In this document: positions 1-7,572 of the stretch, one piece after another
Position numbering within the stretch: the first letter of the stretch is position 1
Layout: every line of letters begins with the position of its first letter
Assembly (NCBI GenBank): GCA_964501715.1
Contig: CAZCTR010000027.1
Coordinates: 1 to 13,866, forward strand
Origin: M55B118 sp964501715
Lineage (GTDB): Bacteria; Bacillota_I; Bacilli_A; Izemoplasmatales; Izemoplasmataceae
Reading direction: 5' to 3'
Length of the DNA stretch: 13,866 bases
Notes under the pieces: generated by a model
Told to the model about the DNA's origin: nothing
What the model saw: the letters and a program-made list of their open reading frames with translations, nothing else
The model's database searches: none
Program-made: the position numbers and the translations under genes

Positions 1-269
1 TCGAGGTCGCGATCTGTATAGAACTGCAATTCGTTGTTCCCCCACCCATGGCCTCCGGTGTCATAGGACCAGTGACTGTTGCTGGGCAATCCGTCCGTAT
101 CGAACTCGTCGCACCAGACAGGTTGCCAGTCGTCGATGTTGTCAAGATGTTCGCACTCCTCGGTGACGAGTCCTCGTGGGTCATAATCCTTGTCATCTAC
201 CACTGCCCCGTTGGTGCAGGCGCCCAAGGTGAAAACGATGAACATCATAATCAGCAAGTTTATCTTCAT
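1..269 (-). CDS. GH16 family beta-glucanase (laminarinase-like) lipoprotein, N-terminal part
   Basis: Translating the minus strand from the ATG at 269 gives 89 codons that run off the left edge. Residues 1-18 form a lipoprotein signal peptide: MK, a hydrophobic stretch, then lipobox LGAC with Cys18. After a short linker comes PVWCDEF (50-56) and then WSYDTGGHGWGNNELQFYT (67-85). That is the characteristic N-terminal block of GH16 endo-beta-1,3-glucanases (laminarinases), where the usual form is 'DEF-G--D---W-YD-G--GWGNNE-Q-YT'. The catalytic ExDxxE motif would lie further on, outside the window. Family members hydrolyse internal beta-1,3 (or mixed 1,3/1,4) glucan bonds outside the cell; the lipid anchor would keep this one at the surface. 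An AGGAG site lies 8 nt before the ATG, and the start is only 3 nt after the stop of the preceding permease gene, so it is the last visible member of the operon. The family call is strong; the exact glucan is inferred. Confidence 0.9.
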   Translation of the reverse strand, partial: MKINLLIMMFIVFTLGACTNGAVVDDKDYDPRGLVTEECEHLDNIDDWQPVWCDEFDTDGLPSNSHWSYDTGGHGWGNNELQFYTDRDL

Positions 270-272
270 AGT

Positions 273-1262
273 CTATTCTCCTGTGATTCCTGTACGGTCT
301 ATACTCTCGACAAAGTGTCTCTGAGTGAAGAAGTAAAGGATGAGTAACGGCAAAAGCGACAAAATGTTTCCAGCAAGGCTGACCGCCTGCATAAGCTCCC
401 TAGCGCGCGAACCTTCCGGATACATGCTTGTGTATTCGTTGATGTATTGTTCCACCCTGAGCGGCAGTGTCAGCATGTCGCTGCCTCGCAAGAAGAGCCC
501 GGCGAGGTAGGTTTCATTGTAGTACCAGACAAAACTGAAAAGGAAGACAATGATGATGGTGGGCACCGCAAGGGGCACTGCGACTTTCGTGAACACCTTG
601 AAGGCGCTCGCACCGTCAAGCTGGGCGCTCTCAATGAGGCTTTTGGGGATGGTTCTGAAGGTCGACCAGAAAAGCAGGATGTAGATCGGCCCATTGAGTC
701 CCTGTGCGAGTATCGCTGGATAGACGAAAGCCCTCAGAGATCCGAGAAGGTCATAGTTCGCATACATCCGGAACATCGGCAACATCGTGATCTGTGGCGG
801 GATGATGAATGCCATGATCATGAGCGCCATGAGCGTCTTCTTCAGAGGCATGTCATAGCGCGCGAAACCATAGCCGACAAAGGCGCTCGCGACTGTGGCC
901 GATACGGCCGGGAGCCCCGCCAGGATGAAGGCGTCGAGAAGGGCCCTGGGATAGTTGAGGTCCTGCCAGACGATGCGGTAGTTGTCCCAGTTGAGGGACG
1001 TGGGGATCCAGCGCACGGCGACATTGATGATGTCGCTCATCGACATGAATGAATTGGTGACCATGTAGAGCATCGGATAGAGATAGACGTATCCGAGGCT
1101 CACGAGCAAGGTGTAGATGAACAGTTTGAAAAGCAGTCCATTCGTGAGTTTCGAACCCAAGAGAAGATGCTTGACGCGGGCCTTGGCCTCAGCGTACTTC
1201 TTCTCCCTTAGCATCCCCGTGACTTCGGTGAAAAAGGCTTTCGTGTTCTTTATCATCTTCAT
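273..1262 (-). CDS. Carbohydrate ABC transporter permease, MalG-like (pair 2)
   Basis: This is a 329-aa inner-membrane permease subunit of a CUT1-type sugar importer. The EAA loop that docks the ATPase is clear at about residues 207-234 (ESAQLDGASAFKVFTKVAVP). Six or so hydrophobic helices lie between about 45 and 312, and the C-terminus is short, as in MalG/UgpE relatives. The chosen start, ATG at 1262, overlaps the stop of the upstream permease as ATGA and has AGGAGGG 7 nt before it; a frame extension upstream to 1337 lacks this signal and would overlap the previous gene by 79 nt. The first 45 residues form a basic, charged cytoplasmic extension rich in Lys, Arg and Glu, longer than usual. 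It pairs with the gene at 1259-2296 and should form a heterodimeric channel; no ATPase gene is visible. Substrate is inferred from context to be a beta-glucan oligosaccharide. Confidence 0.93.
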   Translation of the reverse strand: MKMIKNTKAFFTEVTGMLREKKYAEAKARVKHLLLGSKLTNGLLFKLFIYTLLVSLGYVYLYPMLYMVTNSFMSMSDIINVAVRWIPTSLNWDNYRIVWQDLNYPRALLDAFILAGLPAVSATVASAFVGYGFARYDMPLKKTLMALMIMAFIIPPQITMLPMFRMYANYDLLGSLRAFVYPAILAQGLNGPIYILLFWSTFRTIPKSLIESAQLDGASAFKVFTKVAVPLAVPTIIIVFLFSFVWYYNETYLAGLFLRGSDMLTLPLRVEQYINEYTSMYPEGSRARELMQAVSLAGNILSLLPLLILYFFTQRHFVESIDRTGITGE

Positions 1263-2296
1263 GCTTTCGCCCTCCTGAAATTGACGGCGCCGATGAATAG
1301 CAGGATGATGAGCGCCATCACGATGAAGTACACCCATGCCAGGGCTGCTGTGTAACCATATCCGCTGGTGATTGAGGCTGTGGATTCACCGAGCATGATG
1401 TTCTGGATATAGATGATCACCTCATTCAGGCTGAACACGCTCATCGATACCACTGTGAAGATGATGGTGACGCTGATGAGCGGCATCAGTGAAGGCAATG
1501 TGATCTTCCAAAACGAGGCCCATGGGCCGGCGCCGTCGATCGAAGCCGCCTCGTAGACCGACCGGTCGATCTTCTGAAGCCCGGCGAGCAATATGAGGAT
1601 CTGGATGCCCGCGAACCAGAATACCAGAAGGATCTGATTGAAAAGCGCTTGGACGGGGTTGGCGATGAAGCCGCCGACATTGTCGAGAATCTGGGTGATC
1701 ACACCATAGTCCTCGATCGAAGGCAGGGTGGTCGCCCCTTGGCTGATCAAAGTTGAAATCACAGGTCCGGAAGTGATGATGACGGGTAGGAAGAACACCG
1801 TTCTCCAAGCTCCTTTCCCCTTGATGTCCTGGTTGATCAGCATCGCGATGATGAGCGCGAAGACGATCGTGATCGAGACATTGATGATCATCTCAAGACC
1901 GTATTCGACCAAAATGCCGATGAAATAGGGGTCGCTTAAAAACACGGCTCTGTAGTTTCCGATGCCGAGGAAATCGAGGTTCAGATTCTGTCCGTCGAGT
2001 GTGACTTTGAAAAAACTCAAGAAAAGGCTGTAGAAAACCGGGTAGAGCGTGAATATGAGATACCCGACAATCCAAATGAATATGAAGGCGATGCCGACCA
2101 TGTTCTCCCGGCGTTTGTGGGTGATCTTGTATGTAAAGCGGGAAAAGAACACTACAGAGGTGGGTTTCTTCATGATCACCCGGTTGTGGGTGAGCCGGTG
2201 TGACAAGCGAAAAAGAGGTGTGATCACGTAACGTTTTAAGGGTGAGCTTACGTATCGTTCGAAGGATGGTCTTATTTTGCTGAGAACCTTCATCAT
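1259..2296 (-). CDS. Sugar ABC transporter permease, MalF-like (pair 2)
   Basis: This 345-aa membrane protein is the MalF/UgpA-type partner of the permease that follows it. The EAA loop is at about residues 248-272 (YEAASIDGAGPWASFWKITL). Hydrophobic helices start at about 66 (VGIAFIFIWIVGYLIFTLYP) and continue to about 338. A hydrophilic loop near 183-212 probably faces outward. The first 65 residues are strongly basic (several Lys/Arg-rich patches) and have no counterpart in the pair-1 MalF-like protein. There are two candidate ATG starts, 2296 and 2293: GGAGGTG lies 4 nt before the first and 7 nt before the second. The first overlaps the stop of the DUF5696-like gene by 4 nt (ATGA). Either start implies translational coupling to the upstream gene. 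Family assignment is firm; substrate is inferred. Confidence 0.93.
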   Translation of the reverse strand: MMKVLSKIRPSFERYVSSPLKRYVITPLFRLSHRLTHNRVIMKKPTSVVFFSRFTYKITHKRRENMVGIAFIFIWIVGYLIFTLYPVFYSLFLSFFKVTLDGQNLNLDFLGIGNYRAVFLSDPYFIGILVEYGLEMIINVSITIVFALIIAMLINQDIKGKGAWRTVFFLPVIITSGPVISTLISQGATTLPSIEDYGVITQILDNVGGFIANPVQALFNQILLVFWFAGIQILILLAGLQKIDRSVYEAASIDGAGPWASFWKITLPSLMPLISVTIIFTVVSMSVFSLNEVIIYIQNIMLGESTASITSGYGYTAALAWVYFIVMALIILLFIGAVNFRRAKA

Positions 2297-4653
2297 GAGA
2301 CACCTCCGAGCAAGTAATCAAGGGGTTGGATTTCACTGCCGTCGTGGGTGTAGGGCTTGGAGGTGTAATTGATGACGATCGACACACCGTTTCTGTAAGT
2401 GGTCTCGACTACGCCGGTTTCCAGGACAGTGCGCACTTCAATCGTCTCCCCTTTGACATGTTTAAGGGCGTCATTGATATACAAGTAATCCTCGATGATG
2501 GATTCGTTCCATCTGTCATAATGGGTGGAATAATACCGTTCGATGTCCGTCCCTCTCAGTTCACTTGAGCGGGCATCACTCAGGATATACGCGGGATTCA
2601 TCCCGAAATCGATCATCATGAGCGTCTGTTCACGCCCCAGACTGTTGAAGTTCATGAACTGTCCATAAACTTCCATGTTGCCTCTTAAGACAATCTGTAG
2701 CAAAGGGACCAAATCATCGAAATATTTCAGCTGGGAATTGAAAAGCGGCGCATGGAAGAACTCGTCGGTGTAGGGATAGGCGTAGGCGTTCGGATACATG
2801 TATGCATTATGGCCCGCATAGGTCTCCATGATCGTTTTGTAATGCTCAAGCGTATCCTCGCGCATATAAGCATCGGAGTCGTAATATGAGAATACGGTCG
2901 AACCAAGGTTTTCGAAAAGAACCCCGGTGTCTAGGTCTTGATAGGATTCGGCATGTCGGCTGGAAAGGCGAAGCGACGTCTCAGGATAAAGCAGATAAGA
3001 GTTCTTATGGACACAATGCTCACAGGTCCACTCAATCTGGAAGCGGTCCACACCTTGTGCGACATCACGCCTGTAGCTGATGTTTCTGGCGTCTCCGCCC
3101 GCATAGACATAATCGTTCAGAAGATACGCCTGATTGTCCCGGTTGATCAGCTCTAAGAGGGACTCGAAATCACGGGTCCTTCCCAGACTTCTCTCGAAAT
3201 TGACGCGGCTTGGAAGATTGCCGCTGTATCCGCCATCATTCCATCCCATGAGCGAGACTCTCTGGTTGGTGATCCCTTGCGCCATAAGTTCGAGATACAT
3301 GGTCTCAACCGCCTCGGCATCGCTCATTTGCACCACGCTTTTGCCGATGAAGCGGTTGACCGAATCGCTCATCAGGTATTGAAAATGGATGGGTATGTCG
3401 CCTTCAACGGATGGTCCGTTTTTCAAGATGCCCTCATTCTCAAGATGGTTTCTGTAATTCCTGCCGATGCCCGTATAGTTCGCGTCATCGCCTTTCAGGA
3501 AATTGTATTGCACCGTGATATCGGACGCCAGTGTCTCAGCGACCCGGCGGGCTCCGCCGGTCCCGTCGCTTGTGAAGCTCTGACGGTAAGTCTCCCGAAG
3601 TGTGAACTTCGGAAAGATGAGGTTATGATCGAGGTTCGCAGCACCATTGGGGTAGGCCAGGAGCCTCGCATTGATGTCCCCGGATTCGATGATGCCGATG
3701 AAGGCGTTCTGTTCCACTCCGTGCACCGCGCCGAATATCGGCATGGAAAGTGGATATGAGGTGAGCCTTGAGGCAGTGGTGGAAAGACCGATGTCCGGTC
3801 CGTAAAACCGTTCGTTATAAGGACTTCCGAAGCGGCCCTCATTGTCCTCATAACGTATGAGCGCACCTGCCCCGTCGGGGACGACCATGTAACCAGGGGT
3901 CTCATCAAGGGTTGTGGCCCCTAAGGCGGGGAACAGGATGATGCTTGAGAGGGTGACCCAGTCCGATTCCTCCTCATGAACGGAGGCGTAGGGAACATGG
4001 GCTTCGATACCCGAACCGTTGAGCCTCACTTCCAAGCTGAAAGAGGCGTTGATCTCCGTCAGGCCGAAAGCGATCATCTGTTCGAGGGTGTAGACTCCGT
4101 CGAGATAATCGTCATAAAGCCTGCTGCAGTTGCGGGTCGAACAATACCCGCCGATTGATATGTCGAGTCTCACACCATCTTCTATGGATGTCTTGTCGAC
4201 TGTGAACTCGGTCTCTGTGATTCCAATGTTCTCATTCAACCTCATGCTTTGTTCCTTGTTGATGTACTCGATGCCGACCCCGCTTGAGAGGAGGCCATCA
4301 TAAGTCCCTGCATCGGGGTCTTCCATGGTGGTGGCCCATACATAGTCCGTCTCCAGGTTCTTGACCTTGAAACCGATTGTGGATGCATCAAGATAGAGTT
4401 CAAAGGATTCATTGGAGGCGACCCGTTCATCCTCTTCTTTAATCTCTATGAAGAGATCGGGGTCAAGCAAGCGTTCATCCTCTTCTTGCGCGTACAGGTT
4501 CGATTTGAGCTTCTCGTTCTCGATATAATTGAAATGGTCATCACCCATAGGCGCATCGCCAAGGCTCGATGTTGGAATGGAGGCGTGGATGGCGACCATG
4601 CCGAGGCTTAGGGCCGCAGCGGATATGAGCAGGCGTTTGATCAGATTAGACAC
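2293..4653 (-). CDS. DUF5696-like exported protein, possible glycoside hydrolase
   Basis: This is a 786-aa exported protein. Residues 5-25 (RLLISAAALSLGMVAIHAS) form a signal peptide or anchor, followed by an acidic linker with EEDER twice (58-61 region and 73-77). Residues about 85-390 are beta-rich. Residues about 395-700 alternate strand and helix like a (beta/alpha)8 barrel, with LMGWNDGGYSGNLP at 468-481 and LLNDYVYAGGD at 511-521. The tail (about 735-765, YRNGVSIVINY) resembles the C-terminal beta domain of many glycosidases. From memory the overall pattern fits DUF5696, a family often found beside ABC sugar permeases. The start is GTG at 4653: GGAGGTG lies 7 nt upstream and the gene overlaps the Yip1 gene by 8 nt; an upstream ATG at 4731 would overlap by 86 nt and puts a poor Ser/Arg-rich leader before the signal peptide. 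The only cysteines are C171, C176, C544 and C547. Enzymatic activity is inferred, and no catalytic residues can be assigned. Confidence 0.8.
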   Translation of the reverse strand: MSNLIKRLLISAAALSLGMVAIHASIPTSSLGDAPMGDDHFNYIENEKLKSNLYAQEEDERLLDPDLFIEIKEEDERVASNESFELYLDASTIGFKVKNLETDYVWATTMEDPDAGTYDGLLSSGVGIEYINKEQSMRLNENIGITETEFTVDKTSIEDGVRLDISIGGYCSTRNCSRLYDDYLDGVYTLEQMIAFGLTEINASFSLEVRLNGSGIEAHVPYASVHEEESDWVTLSSIILFPALGATTLDETPGYMVVPDGAGALIRYEDNEGRFGSPYNERFYGPDIGLSTTASRLTSYPLSMPIFGAVHGVEQNAFIGIIESGDINARLLAYPNGAANLDHNLIFPKFTLRETYRQSFTSDGTGGARRVAETLASDITVQYNFLKGDDANYTGIGRNYRNHLENEGILKNGPSVEGDIPIHFQYLMSDSVNRFIGKSVVQMSDAEAVETMYLELMAQGITNQRVSLMGWNDGGYSGNLPSRVNFERSLGRTRDFESLLELINRDNQAYLLNDYVYAGGDARNISYRRDVAQGVDRFQIEWTCEHCVHKNSYLLYPETSLRLSSRHAESYQDLDTGVLFENLGSTVFSYYDSDAYMREDTLEHYKTIMETYAGHNAYMYPNAYAYPYTDEFFHAPLFNSQLKYFDDLVPLLQIVLRGNMEVYGQFMNFNSLGREQTLMMIDFGMNPAYILSDARSSELRGTDIERYYSTHYDRWNESIIEDYLYINDALKHVKGETIEVRTVLETGVVETTYRNGVSIVINYTSKPYTHDGSEIQPLDYLLGGVS

Positions 4654-6670
4654 GTTGCAGCACCTCCATAGTGATGTCCTTGATGACGACGATGAGTTCA
4701 TTGAGAAGCATGTAGACGATGAAGGTGCCAAGCAGCAGCATCGCCATGGTGAAAGCCGAGATGAGTATCGACTGGAAGGTTTCCTTGATCTTGTAGTAAT
4801 GGGTCTCCTTGACCATGAAGAAGAAATAGACGACCGTCAACATGACGGCGATGGTCATGGTGAAATCGAGGAGGAACGCTTCATTGTATGTGAGACCCTG
4901 GCTCAAGACAGTGAGCACCGGAAGGACTAAGAAGAACGGTGAAAGCGCAAAGATGGTCGTGATGTAGACGTCCTTGAAACGGCCTTCCCCTTCCCTGATG
5001 GATCCGATCAGATAATTCGAGAACACCCACAGAAGGATGGGGAGAAACACCTTGATCGCTTCCTCCGCGATGTTGATGTTCGTGATGATGCGGTGGTTGA
5101 ACAGAAACGCCAGGTTGTAGATATAATACAAATAGAAAAGGAAGTAGACAAACAATAGAAGCGTCGCGCTCAGATACCCCACACGATTCTTCCGCTTGAT
5201 CTCATAAGTCGCGTCGGCCGGGTTCCTCAGGTAACTGAAGGCATAGACCATCTGGTCGAACGTGCCGCTTTGTTCACGCAGCTTGCCGAAACCCTTCTTG
5301 ACCGGTCGCGTCACATGGTGCATGAAACGAAGCTTTAGATTGACGACGTAAGCGAAAAGCCAAATGAAGATCGCACCGATGATATACCCGACATTGTCAA
5401 GCAGCCAGTCGTTCCTGACTTCCCAAAGCGCTTCGCTGTATCCCGCCCTGTCATAGGCGGTCTCATAGGAATCGAGCGCCGCCTCGTACTCCCCGAGGGA
5501 ATAGTAGGCGTTCCCCATGCCAAGATGCCCGAGATCGAAGAAATCGTTCATCTTGAGCACTTCCTGCCAAGGACCCTGGCTCTCAAGATAATACCCTTCC
5601 TGATAACTCTCAAGCGCCGTATGGACAAGGTTGGCAAATTCCGTCGGCATGAAGATCTGAAGTTCGCCCGCGGCCCTGTCGAGGGCATAGATATTGAAGT
5701 CGCCATCGACACCGATCGCATTCGGTACGTTGAAGAGCCCCTTGATCTGATTGGAGACATCCTGGCCGCCGAAGGCGAAAAGAAGGTTTCCGTCGCGGTC
5801 GTATTCATAGATCATGCCCGTATCAGAGATCGCATAGATGTTTCCGATCGGACCGACGGCGATGTCAACAAGATCCGTCGAGTTGTACATCGAAGGGAGA
5901 AGGTTGTCACCGCTTATGTTGAGTCTCTTGATGGCGGTTTCCTCCACACCTTTTGAGACGGTGTGGATGAGGCCGCGTCCGTCCAGTGAGACATTCGTTA
6001 CTTCAGGCGGCGTCAAATTGAATATGCGGGCCTGCTGTTCCTCTGTGAAGAAGGTATGCTGGACGATGGTGCGCAAAGTGGGACGGATGGTGTTCGCGCC
6101 ATAGTATCCCAGGAAATCACCGTTCGGTCCGAACTGTGCTAGGCCTCGTGTTCCCTGGTTGAGCACATAGACATTTCCACGGATGTCGCCCAGGATCTTT
6201 CTCGGCCTGAACGTGTCGGTGCCGAAGAGCGGCGAATCCGGTCGGGTGAACGTCTGAAGGATGTTGCCGTCCCCATCAAGACGATAGGCCGCCTGATTCG
6301 CGCGGTCAGCGACAAGGATGTCGCCATTGTCGGTCACGTGGACCCCGGTGGGATTGGTGAGGAACCCCTCACCAATCACCTTCATGTCATCGGTCTCCAG
6401 ATTGAAGATGATCACCTTGCCGCCTTCATCACCGGTGGAGGCAATATAGACGGTGTTGTCCTTGTCGATATGGATGTCGTTGGGGTCGTCGACCGGTTCA
6501 CCGAACACATGGCTCACACTGGTGACCGGCGTGTAGGCCGTCTGTGTCCTGACCAGGCGTTGGTTGCTGATGGTGTAGGTCGCATAGCGGGTCGGTGACT
6601 CACCGGAAGCGGTCGTGCCGAGAATGAAAACCGCGGTGAGGACCAGAAGCGCGCTGACAAGTTTCCTCAT
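4646..6670 (-). CDS. Secreted NHL-propeller / TPR / Yip1-domain membrane protein
   Basis: This 674-aa protein has an unusual order of parts. Residues 1-23 are a signal peptide. Residues about 55-342 hold repeated NHL/beta-propeller units: PNDIHIDKDNTVYIAST, PTGVHVTDNGDILVAD, VDIAVGPIGNIYAIS and PNAIGVDGDFNIYALD. Residues about 345-420 look like TPR helices (LGHLGMGNAYYSLGEYEAAL). A transmembrane helix lies at about 425-443. Residues about 470-660 are a Yip1-type membrane domain with about five helices and the block NYLIGSIREGEGRFKDVYI (552-570). The propeller and TPR parts should therefore be outside the cell and the Yip1 part in the membrane. The start, ATG at 6670, overlaps the upstream permease stop by one base (TGATG) and has only a weak AGG, so translation is probably coupled. 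Its role is unknown; by position it may organise or couple the surface sugar-binding parts with the two permease pairs. Confidence 0.87.
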   Translation of the reverse strand: MRKLVSALLVLTAVFILGTTASGESPTRYATYTISNQRLVRTQTAYTPVTSVSHVFGEPVDDPNDIHIDKDNTVYIASTGDEGGKVIIFNLETDDMKVIGEGFLTNPTGVHVTDNGDILVADRANQAAYRLDGDGNILQTFTRPDSPLFGTDTFRPRKILGDIRGNVYVLNQGTRGLAQFGPNGDFLGYYGANTIRPTLRTIVQHTFFTEEQQARIFNLTPPEVTNVSLDGRGLIHTVSKGVEETAIKRLNISGDNLLPSMYNSTDLVDIAVGPIGNIYAISDTGMIYEYDRDGNLLFAFGGQDVSNQIKGLFNVPNAIGVDGDFNIYALDRAAGELQIFMPTEFANLVHTALESYQEGYYLESQGPWQEVLKMNDFFDLGHLGMGNAYYSLGEYEAALDSYETAYDRAGYSEALWEVRNDWLLDNVGYIIGAIFIWLFAYVVNLKLRFMHHVTRPVKKGFGKLREQSGTFDQMVYAFSYLRNPADATYEIKRKNRVGYLSATLLLFVYFLFYLYYIYNLAFLFNHRIITNINIAEEAIKVFLPILLWVFSNYLIGSIREGEGRFKDVYITTIFALSPFFLVLPVLTVLSQGLTYNEAFLLDFTMTIAVMLTVVYFFFMVKETHYYKIKETFQSILISAFTMAMLLLGTFIVYMLLNELIVVIKDITMEVLQRV

Positions 6671-7560
6671 CAGTTGATACCTGAATGGGCCATGGTGTTG
6701 ATGACCTTTCCTTGCAGGAAGATGAACAGGATCAAACTCGGCACGAACATGATCAGACTGGCCGCCGCGAGCATCCCTTGTCCGGCGACAGGGTTACCCG
6801 CCTGACCGCCTCCGACTTGGGCGGCGAGTGTCTGGAAGTAAAACGGCAGGGTTTTCATCGACTCGTCGTCGATATAAAGGTTGGGACCGATCGGGTCGTT
6901 CCAGATGAGCTGAAACGAGAGGATGGCGACTGTGGCGACAGCCGGCATGATGATCGGCATGATGATCTTGAGAAAAATCTCCATCTCGCTCGCCCCATCA
7001 ATTTTCGCCGATTCGATCAGTTCGTTCGGGGTCTGGTCGATGAACTGCTTGACCAGAAAAAGACCGACCGGCATGGCGATGAGCGGAAGGACCAGCACGA
7101 GATAGGAATCGATGAGTCCCATTCTCGCAATGGTGATATACCTCGGGATCGTGACGGCGATCGGCACGAACATGAGGGCGAGCGTGTTGATCTCAAAAAG
7201 CAGCTTCTTCCCCCTGAAATGAAGCTTTGAAAGACCGTAAGCACCAAGCGCTGTCACGAGGATGCTTAAGAAGACTCCGAGAAACGCGACCACGAGGCTG
7301 TTGAACAGATAACGGCTGAATGGTACGCCGCCGTCGCCCGCGAATCTCACAAGGTCCGTGAAATTGTCCAGGGTCGGCCTTCTGACAAGAAACCGCGGGG
7401 GAAAGGCATAGAGCTCGTTCGACGGTTTGAAGGCGTGGGAGAAGATGAAAAGGATCGGCAATCCGAAAAAGGCGGTCATGGGTACCAGTATGAAATAGAA
7501 TTTCAGCTGGCTTCTATGGAACCTCTTCGGGTTTATTTTCATTCCTGCGAATTTAGACAT
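6670..7560 (-). CDS. Carbohydrate ABC transporter permease, MalG-like (pair 1)
   Basis: This 296-aa integral membrane protein has the standard length and layout of a CUT1 MalG/UgpE-type permease. A first helix lies at about 21-42, then an outward loop with FPPRFLVRRPTLDNF (53-67), a block of helices from about 85 to 170, and the EAA loop at about 180-207 (ELIESAKIDGASEMEIFLKI). Hydrophobic helices continue to the C-terminus. The ATG at 7560 is preceded by AGAGGTGG at a good distance and lies 12 nt after the stop of its MalF-like partner. It shares only family-level features with the second MalG-like permease at 273-1262 and lacks that protein's long basic N-terminus, so the two pairs are not a recent tandem duplication. 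Confidence 0.94.
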   Translation of the reverse strand: MSKFAGMKINPKRFHRSQLKFYFILVPMTAFFGLPILFIFSHAFKPSNELYAFPPRFLVRRPTLDNFTDLVRFAGDGGVPFSRYLFNSLVVAFLGVFLSILVTALGAYGLSKLHFRGKKLLFEINTLALMFVPIAVTIPRYITIARMGLIDSYLVLVLPLIAMPVGLFLVKQFIDQTPNELIESAKIDGASEMEIFLKIIMPIIMPAVATVAILSFQLIWNDPIGPNLYIDDESMKTLPFYFQTLAAQVGGGQAGNPVAGQGMLAAASLIMFVPSLILFIFLQGKVINTMAHSGIN

Positions 7561-7572
7561 GACTATCCACCT

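Noticed and set aside
48..347. Plus-strand 99-codon frame at the left edge
   Set aside because: It is antisense to the GH16 gene and the end of the permease gene; the minus-strand GH16 motif is decisive.
1263..1337. Upstream ATG extension of the pair-2 MalG-like permease
   Set aside because: It overlaps the preceding permease by 79 nt and lacks a ribosome site; ATG at 1262 has AGGAGGG 7 nt before it.
4654..4731. Upstream ATG extension of the DUF5696-like gene
   Set aside because: It would overlap the Yip1 gene by 86 nt and place Ser/Arg-rich residues before the signal peptide; GTG at 4653 has GGAGGTG at ideal spacing.
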